A DNA stretch of 42,936 bases from an uncultured Eisenbergiella sp. (lineage in GTDB: Bacteria > Bacillota > Clostridia > Lachnospirales > Lachnospiraceae): positions 1-42,936 of the forward strand of contig CANRMT010000011.1 of NCBI GenBank assembly GCA_947631815.1, given 5' to 3'. The notes under the pieces are model-generated. The model was not told the origin of the DNA, ran no database searches, and saw only the letters and a program-made list of their open reading frames with translations. Both the position numbers and the translations under genes were made by a program. This document shows positions 15,064-24,410 of this stretch, piece after piece (within the stretch, counting starts at the first letter, position 1; each line of letters opens with the position of its first letter).

Positions 15064-17646
15064 ATGAATATTTCCAAGTTTACGCAGAAATCCGTGGAGG
15101 CCGTGCAGGGCTGTGAGAAGCTGGCTTACGAGTACGGCAATCAGGAGATCGAGCAGGAACATTTGCTGTACAGCCTTCTGACCATAGAGGACAGCCTGAT
15201 CTTAAAGCTGATCGAAAAGATGGAGATCCAGAAGGAGCATTTTACGGACCGTGCGCGGCAGGCCCTGGAAAAGCGCGTGAAGGTGTCCGGCGGGCAGGTT
15301 TATATCGGAAAGGATCTGAATCGGGCGCTGCTTTCGGCGGAGGATGAGGCGAAGCAGATGGGGGACGAATATGTGTCCGTGGAGCATCTGTTTCTCGCCA
15401 TGCTGGCCCATCCCAACCGGGAGATCGGACAGATCTTCAGGGAATACGGCATCACCAGGGAGCGTTTCCTGCAGGCGCTGTCCTCCGTGCGCGGCAATCA
15501 GCGCGTGACCAGCGACAATCCGGAGGCTACGTACGACACGCTGGCGAAGTACGGACAGGATCTGGTGGAGCTGGCGAAGGCGCAGAAGCTGGATCCGGTC
15601 ATCGGCCGGGATGCGGAGATCCGCAACGTGATCCGCATCCTTTCCCGCAAGACCAAGAACAATCCGGTGCTCATCGGGGAGCCCGGCGTGGGCAAGACCG
15701 CCGTGGTGGAAGGGCTGGCGCAGCGGATCGTCCGGGGCGATGTGCCCCAGGGGCTGAAGGAGAAAAAGATCTTTTCCCTGGACATGGGCGCGCTGGTGGC
15801 GGGCGCCAAATACCGGGGCGAGTTTGAGGAACGTCTGAAGGCGGTGCTGGAGGATGTGAAGAAGAGCGAGGGACAGATCATTCTGTTCATCGATGAGCTG
15901 CACACCATCGTGGGCGCGGGCAAGACCGACGGGGCCATGGACGCGGGCAATCTCTTAAAGCCTATGCTGGCCAGGGGCGAGCTGCACTGCGTGGGCGCCA
16001 CCACGCTGGATGAGTACCGCAAATATATCGAGAAGGATGCAGCCCTGGAGCGCCGTTTCCAGCCGGTGACGGTGGATGAGCCCACCGTGGAGGACACGGT
16101 CTCCATCCTGCGCGGCCTGAAGGAGCGCTATGAAGTATATCACGGCGTGAAGATCCTGGACAACGCGCTGGTCAGCGCGGCGGTGCTTTCCAACCGCTAT
16201 ATTTCCGACCGGTTTCTGCCGGACAAGGCCATCGATCTGGTGGATGAGGCCTGCGCGCTGATCAAGACCGAGCTGGATTCCATGCCCACGGAGCTGGATG
16301 AGCTGCAGCGGCGGGTGATGCAGATGGAGATCGAGGAGGCCGCCCTGAAAAAGGAAGAGGATCATCTGAGTCAGGAACGGCTGGAAGCGCTGCAGAAGGA
16401 GCTGGCAGAGCTGAAGGCGGAATTCAACAACCGCAAGGCCCAGTGGGACAATGAAAAGGCGGGCGTGGAACGGCTTTCCAAGCTGCGGGAAGAGATCGAG
16501 GCCATGAACAATGAGATTCAGATCGCCCAGCGGGAAGGCAATCTGGAACGGGCGGCCGAGCTGGCCTACGGGAAGCTGCCGGCGTTGAAAAAACAGCTGG
16601 AGGCCGAAGAGGAGAAGGTGAAGAAGGATGACCTTTCCCTGGTGCACGAGGCGGTGACGGACGAGGAGATCGCCCGCATCATCTCCCGGTGGACCGGCAT
16701 TCCCGTGGCGAAGCTGACGGAGAGCGAGCGGAATAAGACGCTGCATCTGGACGCGGAGCTGCACAGGCGGGTCATCGGTCAGGATGAGGGCGTGACGAAG
16801 GTGTCGGAGGCCATCATCCGCTCCAAGGCCGGCATCAAGGACCCGAAAAAGCCCATCGGCTCGTTCCTGTTCCTGGGGCCTACGGGCGTCGGCAAGACGG
16901 AGCTGGCGAAATCTCTGGCTGCCGCGCTGTTTGACGATGAGAACAATATGGTCCGTATCGATATGAGCGAATATATGGAGAAGTTCGCCGTATCCCGCCT
17001 GATCGGAGCGCCTCCCGGATATGTGGGGTATGAGGAGGGCGGCCAGCTCACGGAGGCGGTGCGCCGCAAGCCCTATTCCGTCGTGCTGTTCGATGAGATC
17101 GAGAAGGCCCATCCGGACGTGTTCAATGTGCTGCTGCAGGTGCTGGACGACGGGCGGATCACCGACTCTCAGGGGCGGACCGTGGATTTCAAGAACACGA
17201 TCCTGATCATGACATCCAATATCGGCGCGCAGTACCTGCTGGACGGCATCGAGAGCGACGGGACGATCCGGCCCGAGGCGGAGTCCCTGGTGATGAACGA
17301 ACTGCGCGGCCATTTCCGGCCGGAATTTCTGAACCGGCTGGATGAAACGATCCTGTTCAAGCCTCTGACGAAGGAGAACATCGGCGGCATCATTCACCTG
17401 ATCGTGGACGATCTGAACCGCCGTCTGGCGGACCGGGAGCTTTCCATCGAGCTGACGCCGGAGGCGGAGCGGTTCATCGTGGACAACGCCTACGATCCGG
17501 TCTACGGCGCGAGACCGCTGAAGCGCTACATCCAGAAATATGTGGAGACTCTGTCCGCGAAGCTGATCCTGGCGGACCGGGTGGAGATGGGGGATACGAT
17601 CCTCATCACCGTCCGGGACGGGAAGCTGGAGGCGGAGAAAAAGTAA
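15064..17646 (+). CDS. clpB: ATP-dependent disaggregase ClpB
   Basis: This 860-residue Hsp100 chaperone resolves protein aggregates together with DnaK. The Clp-N domain occupies about 1-145. The first AAA+ module has Walker A GEPGVGKT at 205-212 and Walker B LFIDELHT. The long coiled-coil M-domain (about 410-520, rich in Glu, Lys and Leu) distinguishes ClpB from ClpA and ClpC. The second AAA+ module has GPTGVGKT at 605-612 and [14 protein letters not shown], and the C-terminal D2-small domain follows. AGGGAGG lies eight bases before the ATG. The promoter and CIRCE-like operator suggest heat-shock control. It is a single-gene unit. Confidence 0.97.
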   Translation: MNISKFTQKSVEAVQGCEKLAYEYGNQEIEQEHLLYSLLTIEDSLILKLIEKMEIQKEHFTDRARQALEKRVKVSGGQVYIGKDLNRALLSAEDEAKQMGDEYVSVEHLFLAMLAHPNREIGQIFREYGITRERFLQALSSVRGNQRVTSDNPEATYDTLAKYGQDLVELAKAQKLDPVIGRDAEIRNVIRILSRKTKNNPVLIGEPGVGKTAVVEGLAQRIVRGDVPQGLKEKKIFSLDMGALVAGAKYRGEFEERLKAVLEDVKKSEGQIILFIDELHTIVGAGKTDGAMDAGNLLKPMLARGELHCVGATTLDEYRKYIEKDAALERRFQPVTVDEPTVEDTVSILRGLKERYEVYHGVKILDNALVSAAVLSNRYISDRFLPDKAIDLVDEACALIKTELDSMPTELDELQRRVMQMEIEEAALKKEEDHLSQERLEALQKELAELKAEFNNRKAQWDNEKAGVERLSKLREEIEAMNNEIQIAQREGNLERAAELAYGKLPALKKQLEAEEEKVKKDDLSLVHEAVTDEEIARIISRWTGIPVAKLTESERNKTLHLDAELHRRVIGQDEGVTKVSEAIIRSKAGIKDPKKPIGSFLFLGPTGVGKTELAKSLAAALFDDENNMVRIDMSEYMEKFAVSRLIGAPPGYVGYEEGGQLTEAVRRKPYSVVLFDEIEKAHPDVFNVLLQVLDDGRITDSQGRTVDFKNTILIMTSNIGAQYLLDGIESDGTIRPEAESLVMNELRGHFRPEFLNRLDETILFKPLTKENIGGIIHLIVDDLNRRLADRELSIELTPEAERFIVDNAYDPVYGARPLKRYIQKYVETLSAKLILADRVEMGDTILITVRDGKLEAEKK

Positions 17647-17702
17647 ATAATGTTCATGCGAAAGTACCCCATGTGGTGCATTTTTGGCGTATGATGATGA
17701 AG

Positions 17703-17735
17703 AGCCGCTTTGGATATCCGGAGCGGCTTTTTTTT
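17703..17735 (+). terminator. clpB terminator
   Basis: AGCCGCT at 17703-17709 pairs with AGCGGCT at 17722-17728, with a GGATATCC inner element, followed by a run of eight T. Confidence 0.88.
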
Positions 17736-17843
17736 ACCTGTACGCATGATCTGGACAATAGATGTCAGTGGATCTGTAAGCAGCATAATATTTGGTGTCG
17801 GGAAGAATGCGCAAAAATCCTTTCATAAACTGGAGATCCATGC

Positions 17844-17849
17844 TATACT
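17844..17849 (+). promoter_or_regulatory. possible -10 box for the glycosyltransferase gene
   Basis: TATACT at 17844-17849 lies in AT-rich DNA 31 bp ahead of the start codon. No good -35 is present at 17 bases (TTTCAT at 17821-17826 is the best candidate), so this promoter is tentative. Confidence 0.35.
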
Positions 17850-17879
17850 TTGATAAATGGCAGAAGGAGCAGGAGAGGT

Positions 17880-19292
17880 ATGATGAGGAAAACGGAAGTT
17901 GAATTAAAAGAAAGGGTATTTCCCTCTTGTACGGTAAGATCTGTGCAGGGAATAATATTTGTTGCAGCATTTTTTTTGATATTTAACAGGACGTTAAATT
18001 ATGATGAGTTTTTCAGCGTAAATTGGACGGCTTTGCCATGGGGAGAGATGTGGAAACAGATAATTGGTGATGTGCATCCTCCGCTGTATTATATTGGGCT
18101 TAAACTATTTCAGGGGTTATTGGGTACAGGGATTTGGCAGGGACGGTTATTTTCCCTGATCGCATTCGCAGGAATTCTTGAAATATCCCATTTTGTTCAA
18201 AAAGAATTTGGAACTAAAAGTGCTGTTTGGTATCTTCTGTTTGTCTGTGGAAATCCTTTTATGTTTCAAAAGGCGGCAGAGATCCGAATGTATATGTGGA
18301 CTTCCCTGTGGGTGGAAGTGAATGCAGTATTTTTTTATCGGCTTATAAAGAATGAAAAAAAGGCGGATTGGATCTTTTTTTGTATTACCGGGTTAGCCGC
18401 TGCTTATACGCATTATTTTGGATTGCTTATGATGGTCTGCACATATATGGGAGTGGGAATCTATTTTGTAATAAAGAAGAAAAAAGAAAATGTTTTGGCC
18501 TGGTCTGCAATGTGCCTGCTTACGGCAGTATTTTATCTGCCGTGGCTTTTTGTGGCGCTGAAACAGGTGAGTCAGGTAAATAGAAATTACTGGATCGAAT
18601 GGCCGAAGTCCAGATTGGGGGTAATGCGTGAACTATTTTACAGCATCGTACCTTACTCAGAAAAAATATATATGTTGTTGCTTGTTCTGCTGCTGATATG
18701 CAGTTTGATATGTTTTATGAAGATGAAGGATAAAACTGCAGCCTGGTGGTGTCTTGTGATGGAAGGAACAGTATGGGCATTATGGCTTTTTGGCATTCTG
18801 TATATGACCTTTATGGGGAGACCGATCTTGGTGAGCCGTTATCTGATCCCAGGGATTCTGCTGTCTATTCTCGGAAGCTGTCTGATGGTGAAGAAATTTC
18901 GAATCTGGTTGGTGGTCCTGATAGAATCCTTTTTGGTGCTGATCGGTGGAATTACTTTTGGAGACTGCCTGAACAGTCAGATGAAGCATACGACAGAGCA
19001 TGTGGTGGAATTTGCCAGTCAGAATATAAGGTCAGGGGCGCAGATATATTATTTGGACGATCAGTTTGGATATCTGGATTCCTGTGTCAGGTATTATATT
19101 CCCTGGGCTGAGCCGGTCATTCTTTACGGAGATGATACGATTGATGAAAAAGGAAAAGAAGTATGGTTTTTGTATGAGGATCGTATGGCTGAAGACGGAA
19201 GAAATGAAAAAATCATCGATGATATGACTTTTTATGGGGAATATGCGTTTGGCGGTGAGAAATTCAAAATTTACGGAAGAAAACAGGAGTAG
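17880..19292 (+). CDS. multi-pass membrane glycosyltransferase, GT39/PMT-like (GT-C fold)
   Basis: The protein has about 470 residues with some ten to twelve hydrophobic helices and ends in a soluble extracytoplasmic domain (about 390-470). The first loop has NYDEFF, an acidic motif placed as in GT-C enzymes, followed by DVHPPLYY, the HPPLYY pattern typical of the RgtA/B/C/D-like and PMT_2 groups. Such enzymes move a sugar from a polyprenyl-phosphate carrier to an outer-face acceptor; donor and acceptor are unknown. AAGGAG lies ten bases before the first ATG, and ATG 17883 is an alternative. The gene is markedly more AT-rich than its neighbours (hand counts of two 60-base lines gave 24 and 17 G+C, against 36 in a clpB line), which suggests acquisition from elsewhere. 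No partner glycosylation gene is adjacent. Confidence 0.8.
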   Translation: MMRKTEVELKERVFPSCTVRSVQGIIFVAAFFLIFNRTLNYDEFFSVNWTALPWGEMWKQIIGDVHPPLYYIGLKLFQGLLGTGIWQGRLFSLIAFAGILEISHFVQKEFGTKSAVWYLLFVCGNPFMFQKAAEIRMYMWTSLWVEVNAVFFYRLIKNEKKADWIFFCITGLAAAYTHYFGLLMMVCTYMGVGIYFVIKKKKENVLAWSAMCLLTAVFYLPWLFVALKQVSQVNRNYWIEWPKSRLGVMRELFYSIVPYSEKIYMLLLVLLLICSLICFMKMKDKTAAWWCLVMEGTVWALWLFGILYMTFMGRPILVSRYLIPGILLSILGSCLMVKKFRIWLVVLIESFLVLIGGITFGDCLNSQMKHTTEHVVEFASQNIRSGAQIYYLDDQFGYLDSCVRYYIPWAEPVILYGDDTIDEKGKEVWFLYEDRMAEDGRNEKIIDDMTFYGEYAFGGEKFKIYGRKQE

Positions 19293-19295
19293 GAT

Positions 19296-19469
19296 ATGAT
19301 ACCACAGGACCCCATCATGCTTCTCAGTTTCATCAATTTAAAGCTGCGCGATTTTTACAGCTGCCTGGAAAATTGCTGCGAGGATCTGGACATCAGCAGG
19401 GCCGAGCTGGAAGAAAAGCTCGCAGGGATTGGATATCATTATGACAGGGATAAGAACCGGTTTATCTGA
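19296..19469 (+). CDS. DUF4250 small protein
   Basis: This 57-residue gene begins MIPQDPIMLLSFINLKLRDF and ends YHYDRDKNRFI. The pattern of an N-terminal DP-x-MLLS-x-xN-x-KLRD helix and a C-terminal GY-x-YD motif is that of DUF4250, a short family of unknown function common in Clostridia. AGGAG at 19285-19289 is six bases before the ATG and overlaps the end of the glycosyltransferase gene. Its end overlaps the next gene by 29 bp, implying coupled translation. Confidence 0.85.
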   Translation: MIPQDPIMLLSFINLKLRDFYSCLENCCEDLDISRAELEEKLAGIGYHYDRDKNRFI

Positions 19470-20916
19470 AATATGCCTGGAGAACCCATTTTCGGGTACG
19501 CTGCTGGAAGCGCTGCGTGAACGGGGCATCAGCCCCGAGGATTGCTGCATGGGGATCGGGAATTGCGGCAGATGCCGGGTGCGTTATCTGGAGGGAATAC
19601 CGCTGCCGGAAACGGTGGAACGGCGCTTTTTTTCACCGGAGGAGCTGCGGGATGGGATGAGGTTGGCCTGCCTGCATCGTGTGAGTGCGCCCTGCCGGGT
19701 GACGGTCGAGTTTGTGCAGGCGCCGCAGATACAGATCGTGACGGAGACGGGCTTTCCGTCGACCGGGGAGTCGGCAGCGGGGGCAGGACTGTCGTCGGCG
19801 TACCGGATCGCTGTGGATCTGGGGACGACTACCATCGCCATGCAGGCACGGGATGCGGAGGACGGCAGAGTGCTGGCGGAGTGGAAGCAGATGAATCCAC
19901 AGAGGCGTTACGGGAGCGATGTGGTATCCAGGATCCGAGCAGCCGAAGCGGGAAAGGCAGGAATGCTGAAGGCATGTGTAGACGAGGCCTTGACAGAGGG
20001 GCTTCGGAGTCTGACCGGGACATGCGGAAGGCTGCCGCGGCCGGAAATTTTTCTGGCAGGCAATTCAGCGATGGAGCATTTGCTGGCAGGACTGCCGGTG
20101 GACGGACTCGGCCGATATCCCTTTTCGCCTGTGACGCTGGAAGAACAGAAGGTGCGGATCGGCGGCAGGCAGGGGATGGAGACGGATCGATATGATCTGA
20201 CCATGCTGCCGGGGATTTCCGCTTTCGTGGGGGCGGATGTCCTGGCTGGGATCCTGGCTGTCGGCATGCGCAGAAAACAAGAGATGTGCCTGCTCATCGA
20301 CCTGGGTACGAATGGAGAACTGGTTCTGGGCAATCGGGACAGACTGTTCTGTACAGCCACTGCAGCGGGGCCGGCCTTTGAAGGAAGATCGGGATCGGAA
20401 GGGACCGATATGATCGCCGTGATCGGCGAACTGCTGGAGGCCGGTATCCTGGATGAGACAGGGTTGCTTGCGGAGCCATGGTTTTCAGCGGGGATAGACT
20501 GGAAACGAAGGGAACTGCCGGGAAAACGCGTGCATGTTTCCCAGGAGGACGTCCGCGCGATCCAGATGGCAAAGGCAGCAGTTTTTTCCGGGATCTGTAT
20601 GCTGATGCGGGCCTGCGGAATCGGAGCGGAAGAGATCGGACAGGTCTGGCTGGCTGGCGGATTCGGATACTTTCTGGATGTTCAGAAGGCGGTACAGATC
20701 GGTCTTCTGCCTTCTTCGTTGGCGGAGCGCACCAAGGCAGTCGGGAATACTTCTTTGGCAGGTGCTTTTCTGTATGGCTGGAGAGGCGGGCGGGAAGAAG
20801 CGGCCCGTATCCGGAGAATATGCACATCGGTCAATCTGGCGGAACAGGACGGTTTTTCTGAAATGTATCTTTCTCATCTGAATCTTCACAGAGAAGATGA
20901 GACTTTTTTTCAATAG
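19441..20916 (+). CDS. RACo-like protein: [2Fe-2S] ferredoxin fused to ASKHA ATPase domain (DUF4445)
   Basis: The protein has 491 residues. The N-terminal ferredoxin-like domain has the plant-type cluster pattern Cys36-x5-Cys42-x2-Cys45 and Cys77. From about residue 120 the ASKHA fold begins with IAVDLGTTTIAMQ, continues with LLIDLGTNGELVLG and AGPAFEGRSGSEG, and ends with the AGGFGYFLD motif near the C-terminus. This layout is that of reductive activators of corrinoid proteins, which use ATP to reduce inactive Co(II) corrinoid back to Co(I). It is shorter than well-studied RACo proteins, lacking part of the linker. No corrinoid protein or methyltransferase lies in the window, so the partner must be encoded elsewhere. 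ATG 19441 is chosen; a TTG at 19429 is possible. Confidence 0.85.
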   Translation: MTGIRTGLSEICLENPFSGTLLEALRERGISPEDCCMGIGNCGRCRVRYLEGIPLPETVERRFFSPEELRDGMRLACLHRVSAPCRVTVEFVQAPQIQIVTETGFPSTGESAAGAGLSSAYRIAVDLGTTTIAMQARDAEDGRVLAEWKQMNPQRRYGSDVVSRIRAAEAGKAGMLKACVDEALTEGLRSLTGTCGRLPRPEIFLAGNSAMEHLLAGLPVDGLGRYPFSPVTLEEQKVRIGGRQGMETDRYDLTMLPGISAFVGADVLAGILAVGMRRKQEMCLLIDLGTNGELVLGNRDRLFCTATAAGPAFEGRSGSEGTDMIAVIGELLEAGILDETGLLAEPWFSAGIDWKRRELPGKRVHVSQEDVRAIQMAKAAVFSGICMLMRACGIGAEEIGQVWLAGGFGYFLDVQKAVQIGLLPSSLAERTKAVGNTSLAGAFLYGWRGGREEAARIRRICTSVNLAEQDGFSEMYLSHLNLHREDETFFQ

Positions 20917-20953
20917 GTCGGCAAAACAGAAATAGGAGAAGGAGGAGGAAGCG

Positions 20954-22396
20954 TTGGAAAAGAGAAGTGCATTCAAAACGGCGGCGTTTGGCGGATATCG
21001 AAAGGGTGAAGTGGAAGAATATATCGGCCAGCTGGAAAATGAGATTGGGATGGGACGGGTACAGCAGGAAAAGCTGAAGGATTCCCTGCGGGAGCAGCAG
21101 GAGGCGGCTGCCGCCGCGGGAGCTGAGACCGAAACGCTGCGGCGGGAGCTGGAGGCGGAGAAGGAAGCGCTGGCGGCTGCCGGGGAAGAGAAAAACGCCC
21201 TGCAGGCGGAAGCGGAAAGGGCGCGCAGAGAGGCTTCTGACACGAAGGCGGCGCTGGGGACGGCGCAAATGGAGCTGGAGGCAGCCCAAAAAGACCTGGA
21301 AGCGTCAAAAAGAGATTTGGAAATGCTACAGGCGGAGCTGGAAGCGTCGAGAAAGAATCTGGAGGCGTCCCAAAGTGACCTGAGCGCGCTTCGGAAAAAG
21401 ATGGAAGAAGTCCGAACAGAGCTGGAAGCGGCGCTGGATGCGGACAAAGCCGCGCGGAAAGAGAAGGACGCGCTGCAGGCCAGTCTGGAAAGCGCCAGGA
21501 CGGAGCTGACGGAGCAGCGCCGGGAAACGGAAACCGCCCTGAAAAAGCTGGCGGAGCAGGGAAAAATTGCTGCGCATCTGCGCAGGGAGCTGGAGCGGAG
21601 AAAACGGCAGGCAGAGGAGCAGAAGAACGCATACGAAAAGAGACTGGAGCATTTACGCAGGCTGGGGATAAATGCCGCAGGCAGAGAATCTGGCAGCGGC
21701 GTGAAATCGGGCTTCTCATCCCTGATGTCCAGGCTGCTTTCCGCCGTGCCGTCCGGGCATCCGGCGGCTGACCGGACCAAGCAGGTTCCCCTGGTGACAT
21801 TCGGCACTCAGCAGAAAAAGATCGGGGAGAAAAAGACGGAGGTCACGCTGATCGGGAGCGCGGACGCGGAACAGACGCCGCAGGAGACGGAAACGGAGAT
21901 GGCCGCGCGGGAGACGGAGCAGACGGGGGAAGTTTCGGAGATATTGGACGCAGAATCAGGGCCGGTGGCTTTGGAACATCCCGATGAAGCATCCGAAGCG
22001 CTGCCTACGGAGTCATGCCGGCCCAACGGAGCGCTGGAAGTGTCTGCCGCGGCGTTAGAGCGGATCAATGATGCACCAGAGATGCCGACCGCAGAGATGA
22101 AACAGGCCGACGGAGAATCGGAGACGTTGGCCGAAAAGGCAGGGCGGTCAGATGAGGTGAAGGAGACGTCGATCGCAGAGCCAGAGCAGACAGAGCCAGA
22201 CCAGCCTGGCGAAGCGCCGGAGGATCCGGACGCGGACCCGGAGGATCCTATGTATGAAATGGAAGGCGGGGAGGGCGCTTACCGGGAACGGATCAGGCAG
22301 GTCTTTGAATCGATCTCCCGGTCTCAGGAGAGGATCGCGAAGATGCTGGCGGAGCTGGAGAAGGGCGCAGACGGGGAAACGGAGGAACGGAAATGA
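20954..22396 (+). CDS. DivIVA-like N-terminus with long coiled coil and acidic tail
   Basis: The protein has 480 residues with a TTG start eight bases after GGAGGAGGAA. The first 30 residues (FKTAAFGGYRKGEVEEYIGQ) resemble the DivIVA/GpsB lipid-binding head, in which FGGY is followed by an EV-x-x-(Y/F)-(I/L) helix. A continuous coiled coil of about 180 residues follows, made of imperfect heptads rich in Glu, Ala, Leu, Lys and Arg. Next come a disordered Glu/Pro/Thr-rich segment (about 290-430) and a short C-terminal helix. It probably sits at the inner membrane face and scaffolds a pole or septum complex; the exact role is unknown. It overlaps the next gene by four bases (ATGA). Confidence 0.65.
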   Translation: MEKRSAFKTAAFGGYRKGEVEEYIGQLENEIGMGRVQQEKLKDSLREQQEAAAAAGAETETLRRELEAEKEALAAAGEEKNALQAEAERARREASDTKAALGTAQMELEAAQKDLEASKRDLEMLQAELEASRKNLEASQSDLSALRKKMEEVRTELEAALDADKAARKEKDALQASLESARTELTEQRRETETALKKLAEQGKIAAHLRRELERRKRQAEEQKNAYEKRLEHLRRLGINAAGRESGSGVKSGFSSLMSRLLSAVPSGHPAADRTKQVPLVTFGTQQKKIGEKKTEVTLIGSADAEQTPQETETEMAARETEQTGEVSEILDAESGPVALEHPDEASEALPTESCRPNGALEVSAAALERINDAPEMPTAEMKQADGESETLAEKAGRSDEVKETSIAEPEQTEPDQPGEAPEDPDADPEDPMYEMEGGEGAYRERIRQVFESISRSQERIAKMLAELEKGADGETEERK

Positions 22397-23337
22397 AGCT
22401 GGTGATCATAGAACCGCTCGGTGTGGAGAAGGAGGAACTGCTGAAGCTGGCGGAAGAAACGCTCGGCGGCCGGATCGAGATCGTATATTACGATACGCGC
22501 GTTACGGATACCGATACATTGGCGGCGCGCGCGGAGGATGCGGATATCCTGGCGTTTTCCAATCTGCCCTTCAAAAAGGAAGTGCTGGAGCGCTGCCCGA
22601 AGCTGAAAATGATCTCGGTGGCGTTTACCGGCGTGGATCATGTGGCGATGGATTATTGCAGGGAGAGAGGCATCCTGGTCTGCAACTGCGCCGGGTATTC
22701 CAATACGGCCGTCTCCGAGCTGGTGTTCGGGCTGGCGCTGAGCCTGTACCGCAGGATCATATCCTGCAATGAGGCCGTGCGGCAGGAGCGGGATAAAACC
22801 GGTCTGGTGGGGCTGGAGCTGGAAGGGAAGAGATTCGGCGTCGTCGGAATGGGCGCCATCGGCAGCAGGACGGCGATGCTCGCCAAAGCGTTCGGCTGTG
22901 AGGTCTACGGGTACAACAGGAGCCCGAAGCATCCGGAGGGCGTGAAGATGACGGATCTGGATACGCTTCTGTCGGAGTGCGATATCGTGTCCCTGCATGT
23001 GCCGCTAAATGACGGCACGCGCGGCATGATCGGCCCACGAGAGCTGGCGCTGATGAAGCCGGATGCGCTGCTGATCAATACCGCCAGGGGACCTGTGGTG
23101 GACAGCCGGGCGCTGGCGGAGGCACTGAAGGAGGGGCGTCTGGGCGGCGCGGCGGTGGACGTATTCGAGAGCGAGCCGCCGATCCCGGCGGAGCATCCGC
23201 TCCTGCACTGTCCGAACCTTGTGGCCACGCCGCATGTGGCCTTTGCCACGAAAGAGGCGCTGTATAAACGCGCGGTCATCGTGTTTGAGAATATCCTGCG
23301 CTTTCTGGAGGGCAGCCCGCAGAATGTGGTGGGCTGA
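22393..23337 (+). CDS. D-isomer-specific 2-hydroxyacid dehydrogenase
   Basis: The protein has 314 residues with the full family layout. A substrate-binding half is followed by the NAD-binding Rossmann domain with GVVGMGAIG at 149-157. The catalytic triad is Arg232 in NTARGPVVD, Glu261 in DVFESEP and His281 in ATPHVAF. The enzyme should interconvert a 2-oxoacid and a D-2-hydroxyacid using NAD(H); the substrate (lactate, glycerate, phosphoglycerate or other) cannot be fixed from sequence. It has no ACT domain, so it is not a full-length regulated SerA. Start overlaps the preceding gene by ATGA. Confidence 0.92.
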   Translation: MKLVIIEPLGVEKEELLKLAEETLGGRIEIVYYDTRVTDTDTLAARAEDADILAFSNLPFKKEVLERCPKLKMISVAFTGVDHVAMDYCRERGILVCNCAGYSNTAVSELVFGLALSLYRRIISCNEAVRQERDKTGLVGLELEGKRFGVVGMGAIGSRTAMLAKAFGCEVYGYNRSPKHPEGVKMTDLDTLLSECDIVSLHVPLNDGTRGMIGPRELALMKPDALLINTARGPVVDSRALAEALKEGRLGGAAVDVFESEPPIPAEHPLLHCPNLVATPHVAFATKEALYKRAVIVFENILRFLEGSPQNVVG

Positions 23338-23447
23338 CCGAGAAAAGCCGTACGGGAGCGGAAATCCTTTCGCGGATCGTGCCCTTTTGGAAAACTTTTT
23401 CTGCGTTCGGCATATGATGATAACGACAGAGATCATCCGGGCCGGAT

Positions 23448-24302
23448 ATGGACAGAAACGGATCAAATGCGGATAGGAACAGGCGGTGCGATCTGCTGCG
23501 GGCGTTTTGCCTTCTTCTGCTGGCGTTCACTGTCTGGAGCGGGCAGAAGCAGTACGAAATAGAGGAAGCGAACGGACAGGCGGTCCGGGCGGGAACCATT
23601 TCCCGGGAAAAGAGAACAGGGCACATCATCGGCAGTCTGGGGATCAGGCTGATCAAGGTGGAGGAGACCGGCGCCTCGAAAACGGAGGAGACCGGCGCTG
23701 CGGAAGCGGGCGCGGCCGGGCCTCGGGAGAGGACAGGAGCGCTGTATAAGGGAAAGCTCGCCCTGACATTTGATGACGGCCCGGATCCCAGATATACGCC
23801 AAAGCTCCTGGACGGTCTGGCGGAGCGGGGCGTGAGGGCCAGTTTTTTTCTCACGGGGGAAAACGCGGAAAAATATCCCGAGCTGGTGGAGCGGATGCAG
23901 GAGGAGGGCCATCTGATCGGAAACCATACCTACAGCCATCTGCAGCTCACAAGGGACAACCGGGAACAGTTTCGCGGCGAGCTGGTCCGGACTAACGGGA
24001 TCATAAAGGAAATTACCGGAGAGGAGGCCGTATATGTGCGGCCTCCTTACGGCAGTTGGGACAAGAGCTTTGAGGATGAGCTGAACATGTTCCCGGTGCT
24101 GTGGAATATCGATCCGCTGGACTGGTGCACGTCCAATGCGTCCGCCGTCGTGGACCGGGTGCTTTCCCGGATAAAGGAAAACGCCGTCATCCTGATGCAT
24201 GACGAGTACGCCTCCACCGTCTCCGCCGCTCTGCGGATCGTGGATGTGCTGCAGGAAGAGGGTTACGAATTCGTGACGGTGGATGAGATCCTGTTCGACT
24301 GA
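23448..24302 (+). CDS. membrane-anchored polysaccharide deacetylase (NodB/CE4)
   Basis: The protein has 284 residues. A hydrophobic stretch at about 15-31 serves as signal anchor, followed by a Glu/Gly/Ala linker. The NodB domain begins at KLALTFDDGPD (Asp109, Asp110), has the metal-binding His160-x3-His164 in GNHTYSH, RPPYG near residue 200 and ILMHD near 250. Such enzymes remove N-acetyl groups from peptidoglycan or other amino-sugar polymers outside the membrane. The ribosome site before the ATG is weak, so the true start could differ by a few codons. The 110 bp upstream hold no gene. Confidence 0.9.
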   Translation: MDRNGSNADRNRRCDLLRAFCLLLLAFTVWSGQKQYEIEEANGQAVRAGTISREKRTGHIIGSLGIRLIKVEETGASKTEETGAAEAGAAGPRERTGALYKGKLALTFDDGPDPRYTPKLLDGLAERGVRASFFLTGENAEKYPELVERMQEEGHLIGNHTYSHLQLTRDNREQFRGELVRTNGIIKEITGEEAVYVRPPYGSWDKSFEDELNMFPVLWNIDPLDWCTSNASAVVDRVLSRIKENAVILMHDEYASTVSAALRIVDVLQEEGYEFVTVDEILFD

Positions 24303-24410
24303 ACCGTCTGCGGATGACCGAAAAAGCAACGCTTGATTTTCAGCGCATGATGCGACAGAATAAAATATATCAGCGGCCGGGGCCGCGCACGGTACAAAGG
24401 AGGGGATCCT

